Counted from the stretch's first letter, positions 1 to 9,657 are shown. The stretch: DNA of 14,690 nucleotides from Polaromonas sp. (GCA_026786065.1 JAJAYS010000123.1:1-14690); one strand, 5' to 3'. Notes: generated by a model not told the origin, from the letters alone. Numbers and translations: made by a program.

Positions 1-218
<218 letters not shown>

Positions 219-258
219 TTTCAATTCTCCAAAGAACGAGTGCCCGTGTGAGGTTTAA

Positions 259-319
259 GGTCTGCACTGCACTGCTGATTCACTTCGCACGGGTACGAAG
301 TGGCGCGCAATCGCAGACC
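259..319. repeat. Nested inverted repeats in the fusA-tuf gap
   Basis: Two 7-bp perfect inverted repeats are nested. The outer arms are GGTCTGC (259-265) and GCAGACC (313-319). Inside them is a hairpin with arms CACTTCG (281-287) and CGAAGTG (296-302) around an 8-nt loop. The structure lies between the fusA stop and the tuf ribosome binding site. No run of T follows on either strand, so it does not look like an intrinsic terminator. It could be an mRNA processing or stability element that helps set the higher level of EF-Tu; that role is inference. Confidence 0.55.
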
Positions 320-354
320 GGGGAGTTCGCCGCTATGACGCGGAGAAATTCTGT

Positions 355-2457
355 TTACTTTGCTCTGGCCGCCATGATGGCTTCCGACACATTGCGCGGC
401 GCCTCGGAGTAGTGCTTGAACTCCATGGTGTAGGTGGCACGGCCCTGCGACATCGAACGCAGCGTAGTGGAATAGCCGAACATTTCGGACAGCGGCACCT
501 CCGCCTTGATGGCCTTGCCACCACCGACCATGTCTTCCATGCCCTGCACCATGCCGCGGCGTGAGGACAAGTCGCCCATCACATTGCCAGCGTAGTCTTC
601 AGGCGTTTCGACTTCGACGGCCATCATCGGCTCCAGAATCACCGGACTGGCCTTGCGGCAGCCTTCCTTGAAACCAAAGATTGCCGCCATCTTGAAGGCC
701 ATCTCGTTCGAGTCCACATCATGGTACGAACCGAAATGCAGCGTCACCTTGACGTCCACCACCGGGTAGCCGGCCAGCACGCCCGCAGTCACGGCTTCGT
801 GAATGCCTTTTTCAACAGCAGGAATGTACTCGCGCGGCACCGTGCCGCCCTTGATGGCATCGACGAACTCAATGCCCTTGCCAGGTTCGTTCGGCTCGAT
901 CTTGAGCACCACATGGCCGTACTGGCCCTTGCCGCCCGACTGGCGCACGAATTTACCCTCGGCATCTTCGATGGTCTTGCGGATGGTTTCGCGGTAGGCC
1001 ACCTGCGGCTTGCCGACGTTGGCTTCGACGCCAAATTCGCGTTTCATGCGGTCGACGATGATCTCGAGGTGTAACTCGCCCATACCGGCAATCAGGGTCT
1101 GGCCGGACTCTTCATCGGTCTTGACGCGGAAAGACGGGTCTTCCTGAGCAAGTCGCTGCAGAGCGATGCCCATTTTTTCCTGGTCAACCTTGGTCTTGGG
1201 CTCCACCGCCTGCGTAATCACCGGTTCGGGAAAGACCATCCGCTCGAGCATGATGACGGCGTCCGGATCACACAGAGTTTCGCCCGTGGTCACGTCTTTC
1301 AAACCAACGCAGGCGGCAATGTCGCCCGCACGGATTTCACTGACTTCTGCACGGTTGTTAGCGTGCATTTGCACGATACGGCCGATGCGCTCCTTCTTGC
1401 CCTTGATCGGGTTGAAAACGCTGTCGCCCTTCTTGAGCACGCCGGAATAAACACGCACGAAAGTCAGCTGACCAACAAACGGGTCGGTCATCAGCTTGAA
1501 AGCCAGCGCAGAGAACTTCTCGGAATCGTCGGCCTTGCGGGTGACAGGCACTTCGTCGTCGTCCATTCCCTTGACAGGCGGAATGTCGACTGGCGACGGC
1601 ATGAATTCGATCACCGCGTCGAGCATGCGCTGCACGCCCTTGTTCTTGAACGCCGAGCCGCAGTACATCGGCTGGATTTCGCTGGCGATAGTGCGCGTGC
1701 GGATGCCCAGCTTGATTTCGTCTTCAGTCAGGTCGCCTTCCTCAAGATACTTGTTCATGAATTCTTCGGACGCCTCGGCCGCTGCCTCGACCATCTTCTC
1801 GCGCCACTCTTTTGCGAGCTCGAGCAACTCTGCAGGAATTTCGCGGTAGTCAAACAGCATGCCCTGAGATGCTTCGTCCCAAATGATGGCTTTCATTTTG
1901 ATCAGATCGACCACACCGGTGAAGTTTTCTTCGGCGCCAATGGGGATCACCATGGGCACCGGGTTGGCCTTCAGGCGCAACTTCATCTGCTCGACGACCT
2001 TGAAGAAGTTGGCGCCGGTACGGTCCATCTTGTTGACAAATGCCAAGCGAGGCACCTTGTACTTGTTGGCCTGACGCCAGACAGTTTCAGACTGCGGCTG
2101 CACGCCGCCCACGGCGCAATACACCATGCAGGCACCGTCTAGCACGCGCATCGAGCGCTCGACTTCAATCGTGAAATCGACGTGACCGGGGGTATCAATG
2201 ATGTTGATGCGGTGCTCAGGCAGGGATTTGTCCATGCCTTTCCAGAAACAGGTGGTGGCGGCCGAGGTGATCGTGATGCCACGCTCCTGCTCCTGCTCCA
2301 TCCAGTCCATGGTGGCCGCGCCGTCGTGTACCTCACCAATTTTGTGGTTCACGCCGGTGTAAAAAAGGACCCGCTCTGTGGTGGTGGTCTTGCCCGCGTC
2401 AATGTGCGCGGAAATACCAATATTGCGGTAGTTTTCAATGGGGGTAGCGCGTGGCAT
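355..2457 (-). CDS. fusA: Elongation factor G
   Basis: EF-G is the GTPase that drives ribosome translocation and, with ribosome recycling factor, subunit splitting. The 700-residue product has the usual length. Numbering from [14 protein letters not shown], it shows the P-loop AHIDAGKT (17-24), the switch I motif RGITIT (59-64), the G3 motif DTPGH (88-92) and the G4 motif NKMD (142-145), followed by well-conserved domains II-V up to the TAA stop. The frame stays open 16 codons further upstream to 2505, but family alignment places the start at MPRATPIE (2457). The ribosome binding site there is weak (GAAAG). It is third in the str operon, 228 bp after rpsG and 136 bp before tuf. I see no frameshift or unusual residue. 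Confidence 0.98.
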   Translation of the reverse strand: MPRATPIENYRNIGISAHIDAGKTTTTERVLFYTGVNHKIGEVHDGAATMDWMEQEQERGITITSAATTCFWKGMDKSLPEHRINIIDTPGHVDFTIEVERSMRVLDGACMVYCAVGGVQPQSETVWRQANKYKVPRLAFVNKMDRTGANFFKVVEQMKLRLKANPVPMVIPIGAEENFTGVVDLIKMKAIIWDEASQGMLFDYREIPAELLELAKEWREKMVEAAAEASEEFMNKYLEEGDLTEDEIKLGIRTRTIASEIQPMYCGSAFKNKGVQRMLDAVIEFMPSPVDIPPVKGMDDDEVPVTRKADDSEKFSALAFKLMTDPFVGQLTFVRVYSGVLKKGDSVFNPIKGKKERIGRIVQMHANNRAEVSEIRAGDIAACVGLKDVTTGETLCDPDAVIMLERMVFPEPVITQAVEPKTKVDQEKMGIALQRLAQEDPSFRVKTDEESGQTLIAGMGELHLEIIVDRMKREFGVEANVGKPQVAYRETIRKTIEDAEGKFVRQSGGKGQYGHVVLKIEPNEPGKGIEFVDAIKGGTVPREYIPAVEKGIHEAVTAGVLAGYPVVDVKVTLHFGSYHDVDSNEMAFKMAAIFGFKEGCRKASPVILEPMMAVEVETPEDYAGNVMGDLSSRRGMVQGMEDMVGGGKAIKAEVPLSEMFGYSTTLRSMSQGRATYTMEFKHYSEAPRNVSEAIMAARAK

Positions 2458-2503
2458 AAATGACTTTCGGTTCGGAATTGCGAACAAAGAGAACAACGAC
2501 TCC

Positions 2504-2524
2504 AAAAAACGGCCCGATCAGGCC
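2504..2524 (-). terminator. Weak hairpin plus T6, possible attenuator between rpsG and fusA
   Basis: On the minus strand a short GGCC/GGCC stem (2524-2511, loop of six) is followed after one base by six T residues (2509-2504). It lies in the 228-bp rpsG-fusA spacer, about 50 nt upstream of the fusA start. A four-base-pair stem is short for an intrinsic terminator, so any effect would be partial attenuation or pausing. This is a sequence pattern only. Confidence 0.25.
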
Positions 2525-2685
2525 TCTCTTTTGTTTTTCTGGAAATCCGCTCGTCAGGCTTGGCAGGCCCGACCGGCAGAATTTGGGGTTGATACGCCCA
2601 ATGGCAAGGCGTCTGCCTGATGACGGCCCCCTCGCGCCCCGTCAGCCCAGGCAACCAGCGGCGCAGCCAGCGCTGCGCCAGGCAT

Positions 2686-3159
2686 TTAGAAGCGAAAGTG
2701 GCTGAAGGCCTTGTTGGCCTCTGCCATGCGGTGAACTTCATCGCGCTTTTTCATTGCGCCGCCACGGCCTTCAGTGGCCTCCATCAGCTCATTGGCCAAA
2801 CGCAGAGACATGGACTTTTCGCCACGCTTTTTCGCCGCTTCTTTCAGCCAGCGCATGGCCAGCGCCATGCGGCGAACCGGACGCACTTCGACCGGAACCT
2901 GATAGTTGGCGCCGCCAACGCGGCGGGACTTCACTTCGACCATGGGCTTGATGTTGCCGATGGCCATGTGGAAGGCCTCCAGCGGGTCTTTGCCGGGGTT
3001 CTTTTTCTCGATTTGCTCAAGCGCGCCATAAATGATGCGCTCAGCGACCGCCTTCTTGCCGCCTTGCATGATGACGTTCATGAACTTGGCAAGATCGACA
3101 TCGCCAAATTTCGGATCCGGGAGGATTTCTCGTTTAGGGACTTCGCGACGACGTGGCAT
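2686..3159 (-). CDS. rpsG: 30S ribosomal protein S7
   Basis: S7 is the primary binding protein of the 16S rRNA 3' major domain and organises assembly of the 30S head near the E site. The 157-residue product is basic and matches the family throughout: it opens [20 protein letters not shown], has the central segment [14 protein letters not shown] at about 81-94, and ends AFSHFRF, as betaproteobacterial S7 does. A strong ribosome binding site (AGAGGTGA) precedes the start on the minus strand. It sits 239 bp after rpsL and 228 bp before fusA. In E. coli S7 is the translational autoregulator of the str operon. The long spacer upstream here could play a similar part, but I could not identify the S7 site. 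Confidence 0.98.
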
Positions 3160-3398
3160 TTTTTCACCTCTTTGCTTCAGTTGGTGCGACCTTTTTGGGC
3201 AGCACCGCGAGAGTTATCGAACCCTCACTTACTCGACCGGCACAAACCATTTGCGCTTGGGTCGCTTAGCCTGAATCACCGGCCAAGGTGAGTCGGGCGC
3301 CTGTTTTGAAGACATCTTGACAATCTCTTCGGGCGCGAACCGTGACGTTCGAACCAGTTGGCTTGTTCAGCCGGCCCGCGGAAAACGGGCTTACGGGC

Positions 3399-3776
3399 TT
3401 ATTTGGCCTTGGGCTTCTTCGCGCCGTACTTGGAGCGCGACTGCTTGCGGTCTTTAACGCCCTGCAAGTCGAGCGAGCCGCGCACGATGTGGTAACGCAC
3501 ACCAGGCAGATCCTTGACGCGACCGCCGCGAACCAGCACGACGCTGTGTTCCTGCAGGTTATGGCCTTCGCCGCCAATGTAGGAAATGATCTCGAAACCG
3601 TTGGTCAAGCGCACCTTGGCGACTTTACGCAGCGCCGAGTTCGGCTTCTTTGGAGTCGTGGTGTACACGCGGGTGCAGACTCCGCGGCGCTGCGGAGAAT
3701 TCTCCATAGCCGGGCTCTTGGACTTGATCTTCTCGACCTGGCGTCCCTGCGTGACTAACTGATTGATGGTTGGCAT
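3399..3776 (-). CDS. rpsL: 30S ribosomal protein S12
   Basis: S12 lies at the decoding centre and influences accuracy and tRNA selection. The 125-residue product has the usual length and contains the hallmark segments [14 protein letters not shown] (39-52), [14 protein letters not shown] (65-78) and [13 protein letters not shown] (84-96). Residues 43 and 88 are both Lys, the wild-type state at the two classic streptomycin-resistance positions, and Asp89, the usual methylthiolation site, is present. The start at 3776 is preceded by AGGGAC at a usable distance. It is the first gene of the str operon, with a sigma70-like promoter about 70-100 bp upstream. Confidence 0.98.
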   Translation of the reverse strand: MPTINQLVTQGRQVEKIKSKSPAMENSPQRRGVCTRVYTTTPKKPNSALRKVAKVRLTNGFEIISYIGGEGHNLQEHSVVLVRGGRVKDLPGVRYHIVRGSLDLQGVKDRKQSRSKYGAKKPKAK

Positions 3777-3846
3777 TGAAAAACGTCCCTAAACGTTCGA
3801 AAAAGAGAGGAAAAACTTATCCGCGCGAAAAGCAGAAAAGCCTTCT

Positions 3847-3875
3847 AGTATAGGCTGAAGCGCTAAAAGGCTCAA
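3847..3875 (-). promoter_or_regulatory. Sigma70-like promoter of the str operon
   Basis: On the minus strand a -35 box TTGAGC (3875-3870) is separated by exactly 17 nt from a -10 box TATACT (3852-3847). These match the consensus at 4 of 6 and 5 of 6 positions with ideal spacing. Transcription would begin near 3840, giving a leader of roughly 60 nt before the rpsL start. It is the best promoter match I found in the window, and its place upstream of ribosomal protein genes fits. Confidence 0.75.
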
Positions 3876-4090
3876 GACCGTGCGACGAGTTCGCAGGCGG
3901 CCGCACGACCGGTTCGCAAAACCTTGCGACGCCAACGTGGCCGCGTCCAGCGCACCGCCACGCAGACATCGGAGCTGGTTTTCGCTTTTTCCAAAGATGA
4001 GAACCCGGCTGCAGAGTCCTCTGCAGCTGTCAGAAAGTGAGTAACAACTCGTTCTATGGCCGCCTGAAACCTTGCAGTCACTGAATCCAT
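3872..4090 (-). CDS. Small ORF of unknown function (doubtful)
   Basis: A 72-codon ORF starts with an ATG 13 bp inside the end of the carboxypeptidase gene, an overlap typical of translational coupling. Its stop lies in the -35 box of the rpsL promoter. The first 40 residues (opening MDSVTARFQAAIERVVTHFL) are acceptable as a soluble helical protein; the second half is rich in Arg, Trp and Ala and reads less like a real protein. I recognise no family. The region also contains a perfect 20-bp palindrome. The rest of the 301-bp gap between the carboxypeptidase and rpsL holds only the rpsL promoter and leader. It could well be a chance ORF. Confidence 0.2.
   Translation of the reverse strand: MDSVTARFQAAIERVVTHFLTAAEDSAAGFSSLEKAKTSSDVCVAVRWTRPRWRRKVLRTGRAAACELVARS
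4008..4027. repeat. Perfect inverted repeat downstream of the carboxypeptidase gene
   Basis: Two 9-base arms, GCTGCAGAG (4008-4016) and CTCTGCAGC (4019-4027), are separated by only two bases. The repeat lies about 50 bp past the carboxypeptidase stop and upstream of the rpsL promoter. No T run follows, so it is either a Rho-independent-like stem without a tail or a dimeric protein-binding site. It also contains two PstI-type CTGCAG hexamers. Confidence 0.6.
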
Positions 4091-5286
4091 AGTCGAATCG
4101 AATCCCAGGCTCGACCCAAAACGCCTGCCTCCTCGACGGTTTCCAGGGCCACCAACGCAAGCTCGGCGACCGGCGCCGGGTTGTCGCCGAGCCGCACTTT
4201 CAGCGTGCCCAGACTTTGACCCTTGACGAACGGCGCCACCAGCGGATCGGGGCGGGTAACCTCGGTTTTAATCTTCTGGGCGCTGCCAGCTGCCACGGCA
4301 ACCACGATCGCCTCGGGTCGGCCGAGCTTGACCGTGGGCGACCTGCCCTTCCAGACCGACGGCGACACGACGGCTTGCCCGCCGTCGAACAATTTGACCG
4401 CTTCATACGCGGTGTAGCCCCAGTTCAGCAGTTTTTGCGACTCGTTGGCGCGGGCGTTTTCGCTGGTCGCGCCCAGCACGATGGCCAGCAGGCGGCGGCT
4501 TCCCGGCTTCCCGTCCGGGCCGAGATTCGGGAAATCACGTTTGGCCGTGGCAATCATGCAATAGCCTGCGGCGTCGGTGTGGCCGGTTTTCAGTCCATCG
4601 ACCGTCGGGTCCCGAAACAACAAGGTGTTGCGGTTGGTGTCGTTTGCCGCCGGAGTGCCAGGGTAGCGGTATTTTTTGAGCGCCGAGGTGCCCATGTATT
4701 CCGGGAAGTCGGCCATCAACCGGACCGACAGAATGCTCAGGTCGCGGGCGGTCGTGGTGTGCCCCGGCTCGGTCAGCCCTTCGGGATTTTTGTAGCTGGT
4801 GGCCGTCATGCCCAGCGCTTTGGCCTGCTCGTTCATGCGGACCACGAACTGCTCCGCGCTGCCGGCCAGGCCTTCGGCCAGCGCTATCGTTGCGTCGTTG
4901 CCCGACTGCACGACCATGCCCTTGATCAAGTCCTCGACCGGGACCTGCATCTTCGGGTCGATGAACATGCGCGAGCCTGGCATCTTCCAGGCCTTGGGGC
5001 TGACGGCGAAGGTCTGCTTGAGGTCGATTTTTTTGGCGCGCAGTGCCTCAAACACCAAATATTCGGTCATCAGCTTGGTCAGCGAAGCCGGCTCGACCGG
5101 CGAATCGATGTCTTTGGCGGCCAGTATCTGGTTTGCCGTGACGTCCAGCAGCAAATAGGACTTGGCAGCGATGTCCGGCACCACCGGCACCTGCGCAAGC
5201 GCCAGCGGAGGCGTCAGCACCAGAAGCAACGAGACCGAGGCGACAAGCGCACGCAGGCCGGGGCGAACGAAAGTGAAGCAAGGCAT
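4078..5286 (-). CDS. dacC: D-alanyl-D-alanine carboxypeptidase (PBP5/6 family)
   Basis: This is a low-molecular-mass penicillin-binding protein that removes the terminal D-Ala from peptidoglycan pentapeptides in the periplasm. The 402 residues match E. coli PBP5/PBP6 in length. A signal peptide covers about residues 1-31 (hydrophobic core LVASVSLLLVLTPPLALA, then a cleavage-type ALA-Q). The three active-site motifs are S68-L-T-K71 (nucleophile and general base), S128-G-N130 and K233-T-G235. The region from about 290 to 375 fits the PBP5 C-terminal beta domain. The end, around GRAWDSIRLWIQ, is an amphipathic helix of the kind that anchors these enzymes to the inner membrane. The ribosome binding site is weak. 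It follows the hydrolase gene by 128 bp on the same strand. The family is certain; which paralogue (dacA or dacC) is not. Confidence 0.93.
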   Translation of the reverse strand: MPCFTFVRPGLRALVASVSLLLVLTPPLALAQVPVVPDIAAKSYLLLDVTANQILAAKDIDSPVEPASLTKLMTEYLVFEALRAKKIDLKQTFAVSPKAWKMPGSRMFIDPKMQVPVEDLIKGMVVQSGNDATIALAEGLAGSAEQFVVRMNEQAKALGMTATSYKNPEGLTEPGHTTTARDLSILSVRLMADFPEYMGTSALKKYRYPGTPAANDTNRNTLLFRDPTVDGLKTGHTDAAGYCMIATAKRDFPNLGPDGKPGSRRLLAIVLGATSENARANESQKLLNWGYTAYEAVKLFDGGQAVVSPSVWKGRSPTVKLGRPEAIVVAVAAGSAQKIKTEVTRPDPLVAPFVKGQSLGTLKVRLGDNPAPVAELALVALETVEEAGVLGRAWDSIRLWIQ

Positions 5287-5414
5287 GTGGAAGGTGTCCG
5301 TGACGGGAAATACAACGATTCGGCGGCCGCAGAGTCGGCAAGTCGGTGCGGCGCCAGCGCCGGTGCCGCTTGAATCCGCTCGAAACAGAGCGCCTGGAGC
5401 GGCGCGCAGAACGC

Positions 5415-6050
5415 TCAGTTCAGATGCCGGGCCACCAGGCTTTTGAGCAGCGGCAATTGTCCATGAAAGAAATGTCCGCCCCCCGGGACAACCGTAACAG
5501 GAAGTGCCTGCGGCCGCGCCCAGTCCAGCACATCGGCCAGCGCCACCGTGACGTCGTGCTCGCCGTGAACCACCAGCGTGATCGGGTGGGCGACGGTGTC
5601 GATCGGTGCCGCCGGCGCGCGGCTGACACTGGTGCCAACCAGCACCAGCCTGGCGATCGGCCGGAGCGGAGCCAGCCGGGCAAAAGCATGCGTCGTGACG
5701 TAGGCACCGAACGAAAACCCGGCCAGCGCCAGCTGACCGCCGGGGGCCTGGGCCAGCGGCGCAACATGCTCGACCACCGCCAGAAAATCGTCGAGTTCGC
5801 CGCGACCTTCGTCATGCTGGCCTTCGGTCTTGCCGACGCCACGGAAATTAAAGCGCACGGCGGTCCAGCCGGCCTGCACGAAGGCCCGTGCCATCGTTTG
5901 CACCACCTTGTTGTCGAGCGAGCCGCCGAACAGCGGATGCGGATGCGCCAGCACGGCAATGCCGGCGCTTGCGCCCTGCGGCGCATCGATGGCCAGCTCG
6001 ACCGCGCCAGCCGCGCCCTGAATAGTGATTTTTTGGGTTTGCGCGTTCAT
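5415..6050 (-). CDS. Alpha/beta hydrolase (COG2945-like)
   Basis: This is a small cytoplasmic serine hydrolase of unknown substrate. With the start at MNAQTQKI (6050) the product has 211 residues. It contains the oxyanion-side motif HPHPLFGG (36-43), the nucleophile elbow GFSFGAY with Ser113, an acidic residue in HGEHDVT (Asp166) and the catalytic His in GGGHFFHG (His193). HPHP near the N-terminus together with GGGHFFHG is the pattern of the COG2945 group of predicted hydrolases. The frame is open 16 codons further upstream to 6098, but those residues do not look like the family and overlap the edge of a dispersed repeat, so I chose 6050. It may be cotranscribed with the carboxypeptidase gene 128 bp downstream. 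Confidence 0.88.
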   Translation of the reverse strand: MNAQTQKITIQGAAGAVELAIDAPQGASAGIAVLAHPHPLFGGSLDNKVVQTMARAFVQAGWTAVRFNFRGVGKTEGQHDEGRGELDDFLAVVEHVAPLAQAPGGQLALAGFSFGAYVTTHAFARLAPLRPIARLVLVGTSVSRAPAAPIDTVAHPITLVVHGEHDVTVALADVLDWARPQALPVTVVPGGGHFFHGQLPLLKSLVARHLN

Positions 6051-6119
6051 GAGAATCCGTCGGTGAAGAGGGGCGCTGCGTTGCGCGACACGTTCCAAGC
6101 TGAAGCCGAACCGCCAGTC

Positions 6120-6180
6120 GCTACGAAACTAATAGCTGATAACGCCCGTAAATAATGGTTAAAACTGCAAAAGAGCTTGA
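6120..6180 (+). repeat. Dispersed Comamonadaceae-type intergenic repeat, copy 1
   Basis: This is one of three copies in the window (others at 9712 and 11947). Each begins GCTA, has TAGCTG ending exactly 19 bases from the start, then six variable bases, CCCG, and an A/T-rich segment before G-rich sequence. This copy starts GCTACGAAAC and lies in the 171-bp gap between the ferredoxin gene and the hydrolase gene. The outer GCTA/TAGC bases can pair as a small hairpin. Confidence 0.7.
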
Positions 6181-6221
6181 TTTCGAGGCCTGAAGCGCGG
6201 CAGCCGCGGCACGGCCCGGAC

Positions 6222-6632
6222 TCAGCGACCGAGATAGGCCGGGATCAGCAGGCGCGTGACGATCTGGCCGTTCTTCAGGTGCGATTCGACGATCTCGTCA
6301 ATGTCGCTGGCGTCGACGTAGGTGTACCAGACCCCCTCCGGATAGACGACAGCCACTGGCCCGGCGGCGCAGCGGTCCATGCAGCCCGCCTTGTTCACCC
6401 GCACCTGGCCGGGGCCGGACAATCCGGCGGCCTTGACTTGCGACTTGCAGCGGTCGAAGCCGGCCTCGGCGTGCTGCTGGGCGCAGCATTCTTCATTGCC
6501 CTTGCGCTGGTTCAGGCAAAAGAAAATGTGGCGTTCGTAATAGGGCGGTGCGGCTTCGGCCTTCGGTTGATTGGGGGCGGCCAGGGGGGCCGAAAGGACT
6601 GCGGGCTCGGCCGGACGCAAAGTTTTGCTCAT
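6222..6632 (-). CDS. Thioredoxin-like [2Fe-2S] ferredoxin (COG3411-type)
   Basis: This is a 136-residue soluble protein predicted to carry a [2Fe-2S] cluster in a thioredoxin-like fold, a small electron carrier. After a Pro/Ala-rich N-terminal stretch of about 30 residues come YERHIFFCLNQR with Cys39, ECC with Cys49/Cys50, and CMDRC with Cys84 and Cys88. Cys39, Cys50, Cys84 and Cys88 fit the C-x10-C ... C-x3-C ligand layout of this family; Cys49 and Cys62 are extra. VYPEGVWYTYV (96-106) is typical of these proteins. The start is 9 bp after the VanZ-like stop, so the two genes are probably cotranscribed and perhaps translationally coupled. The redox partner cannot be told from the sequence. 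Confidence 0.9.
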   Translation of the reverse strand: MSKTLRPAEPAVLSAPLAAPNQPKAEAAPPYYERHIFFCLNQRKGNEECCAQQHAEAGFDRCKSQVKAAGLSGPGQVRVNKAGCMDRCAAGPVAVVYPEGVWYTYVDASDIDEIVESHLKNGQIVTRLLIPAYLGR

Positions 6633-6641
6633 GCGGGAATT

Positions 6642-7859
6642 TTAGGCCGGAGCCGGCTCGCGTGCGGTCAAGCGCACCAGCAGGTGCAGCAGCGCGGCAT
6701 AGGGCCACAGCCAGCCCAGCCACTGCACCAGGCCATAAAACCGGATGAAGCGACCCTGCTCCCAGGTCTGCAGCGTTTGCGCGAAGTAGGGGTCGGCCGG
6801 CGACTGATTCAGCAAGCCGAGCTGGATTGCCAGCGCCAGCAGCGCCAGCGCCAGCGCCGCACGCCGCGGCAGTGCCAGCAGCGCCAGCGCCAGCAGCCCC
6901 GCCAGAACCAGGCCGGCCTGCACCGGCAGGTCCAGCCAGGCCCAGGCGTGCTCGGGGCCGTAAGTCAGTGCCGCCGACAGGCTGGACGCGGCGGCCGCAA
7001 CCGCCAGCGCCAGACCAGCCATCGCCAGCCGCTGCCAGCGGGTGCGCAAGGCGCTGTAACCCAGGAGACAGGGCACCAGCGCGCCGAGCGCGACACAGAC
7101 CATCACCGCCAGCGGCACCAGCGGCTGCAGTTCGATGTCGCGCACCGGCAGCCATTCGATGAATGGCGTGTACGCCAACGCTTCGCTCAGCGCCAGCTCC
7201 AGCCGCTCATAAACCTGGCCGAGCCCGAGCGGGACCGCCGGCGGAAACAGCAGCGCCAGCGGCCACAGCGCCAGCAGCACCAGCGCGACGCGCGCGTCCG
7301 GCGTGAACCAGCGCGCGCGCACCCGGCTCCACCGGCCAAGGATGCCGGCGCGCTCCATAGCCCAGGCGCAGGTTGCGCCCGCCAGTGCACCGGCAGTGTT
7401 CAGCGCCAGATCAAGATTCGACGCGATGCGCGACGGCAGATAGCTTTGGGTCGTTTCAAGTCCCAGACTGAGCAGCGCCGCCAGAAGGGTTGCCGCCGCA
7501 ATGGCGCCCAGGCCGCGCCGGCCCCGGCGCACGGCCAAAGCCAGCAAAAAACCGAGCGGCGCGTAGCCGAAAAAGTTGGCACCGACATCAAAGCCGGTCC
7601 AGTAGCGCGGCAATGGCGCGGTCAGAAAGCCCAGCGGCGAGATGCCCTGATCGCGCCAGTCGGAAAACGGATACAGGCTGGCGTAGATGATCAGGCAGAT
7701 CAACGCGAAGGCGAACGGCCAGGCGGTTGTTAGATGCACACCCTCGTCGTCCTCACTGCGTTGCGCTGCGTGTAGTTCCTTCCCCCCTTGCAGGGGGCGA
7801 CGCTGGGCATCCAGCGGAGCCGGCCTGCCTGCGTCCTTGGGGGGATCGGTCTGGCTCAT
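6642..7859 (-). CDS. VanZ-family integral membrane protein
   Basis: This is a polytopic inner-membrane protein. The VanZ-like domain spans about residues 45-170: a first membrane helix (AWPFAFALICLIIYASLYPF), DVGANFFGYAPLGFLLAL (91-108), and the conserved LETTQSYLPSR and SNLDLALNTAGALAG segments with Glu135 and Asp150. A further 230 residues hold about five hydrophobic helices, rich in Ala-Leu and encoded by degenerate GCCAGC repeats. The function of such long VanZ relatives is unknown; VanZ itself gives low-level teicoplanin resistance. Start uncertain: residues 1-40 are encoded by a dispersed repeat (7740-7851) and look non-native, and a GTG at 7739 just before HLTTAWPF would give 365 residues. 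The gene lies 23 bp after hemJ and 9 bp before the ferredoxin gene. Confidence 0.85.
   Translation of the reverse strand: MSQTDPPKDAGRPAPLDAQRRPLQGGKELHAAQRSEDDEGVHLTTAWPFAFALICLIIYASLYPFSDWRDQGISPLGFLTAPLPRYWTGFDVGANFFGYAPLGFLLALAVRRGRRGLGAIAAATLLAALLSLGLETTQSYLPSRIASNLDLALNTAGALAGATCAWAMERAGILGRWSRVRARWFTPDARVALVLLALWPLALLFPPAVPLGLGQVYERLELALSEALAYTPFIEWLPVRDIELQPLVPLAVMVCVALGALVPCLLGYSALRTRWQRLAMAGLALAVAAAASSLSAALTYGPEHAWAWLDLPVQAGLVLAGLLALALLALPRRAALALALLALAIQLGLLNQSPADPYFAQTLQTWEQGRFIRFYGLVQWLGWLWPYAALLHLLVRLTAREPAPA
7743..7851. repeat. GC-rich dispersed repeat inside the VanZ 5' end
   Basis: The segment has CACTGCGT, a C6 run and a G5 run that pair (CCCCC-loop-GGGGG), and then GCGACGCTG. 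The same order (CACTGCGT, C6, G5, C, GCTG) occurs at 14253-14290 in the intergenic DNA before the MarC-like gene. Such C/G hairpin repeats are common between genes in Comamonadaceae (from memory). Here the repeat is read through as the first 40 codons of the VanZ-like ORF. Confidence 0.55.
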
Positions 7860-7882
7860 CCTTAGACCGCACGTTGCGCTGG

Positions 7883-8311
7883 TTAAAAAGGTTTGACGAC
7901 AACCAGCACGGTGGCGGCTACCAGCAGCAATACCGGGGCCTCATTGAACCAGCGCCAATAGACGTGGCTGCGGCGCGATTCGCCGCGCATGAACTTGCCC
8001 AGCACGCGGCTGCAGGCGTGGTGGTAGCCGATGGCCAGCAACACCACAGCCAGCTTGGCATGCATCCAGCCGTTGCCCGGCCCGCGTCCGATGCCGTAGC
8101 CGAGCCAGAGCCACACCCCGAGAACCAGCGCCGGAACCGCCAGGATGGTGGTGAAGCGCAGCAGCTTGCGCGCCATCAGAATCAGCCGCGCGCGCTCGGC
8201 GACGCTTTCGGGCGGCACCATAGCCAGGTTCACAAAAATGCGCGGCAGGTAGAACAGCCCGGCAAACCAGCTGGCCACGAAGACGATGTGAAAGGCTTTG
8301 ACCCAGAGCAT
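7883..8311 (-). CDS. hemJ: Protoporphyrinogen oxidase HemJ
   Basis: HemJ is the membrane-bound enzyme that oxidises protoporphyrinogen IX to protoporphyrin IX in bacteria lacking HemG or HemY. The product has 142 residues, the normal length. It begins MLWVKAFHIVFVASWFAGLF, the strongly conserved N-terminus, with His8 in the first membrane helix, then YLPRIF with Arg24. A second helix follows at about 54-74, then WMHAKLAVVLL (82-92) with His84 and Lys86, and a last helix at about 126-141. The frame runs open to 8710, but that extension is antisense to hemB and unlike the family. There is no good ribosome binding site; a TACACT hexamer ends 7 nt before the ATG, compatible with a leaderless or near-leaderless transcript. 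It is divergent from hemB. Confidence 0.93.
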   Translation of the reverse strand: MLWVKAFHIVFVASWFAGLFYLPRIFVNLAMVPPESVAERARLILMARKLLRFTTILAVPALVLGVWLWLGYGIGRGPGNGWMHAKLAVVLLAIGYHHACSRVLGKFMRGESRRSHVYWRWFNEAPVLLLVAATVLVVVKPF

Positions 8312-8419
8312 GGCGCGCAGTGTAGTCCCGCCCCAACCGGCGCCCGGTGCGCACCGCATCGGCGCTGCATCAGGGCGCCTGAGCCAGGCCGGTATCGACT
8401 CAAGCGGCGCAGCAGGGGC

Positions 8420-9657
<1,238 letters not shown>

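Noticed and set aside
3160..3398. tRNA-like GGTTCGAA in the rpsL-rpsG spacer
   Set aside because: The T-loop-like word is not accompanied by an acceptor stem, an anticodon arm or a CCA-compatible end.
4216..5373. 385-codon plus-strand ORF opposite the carboxypeptidase gene
   Set aside because: It is a GC-rich shadow of a gene with clear active-site motifs; its own translation is Arg/Gly/His-rich and matches no family.
6829..6900. GCCAGC-type tandem repeat as a separate repeat element
   Set aside because: It is in frame with Ala-Leu-rich membrane helices of the VanZ-like protein and is explained by codon use in GC-rich DNA.
6177..7733. 518-codon plus-strand ORF opposite the ferredoxin and VanZ-like genes
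   Set aside because: It is extremely Gln/Arg-rich with no domain; it mirrors the GCCAGC-rich Ala-Leu codons of the membrane protein on the other strand.
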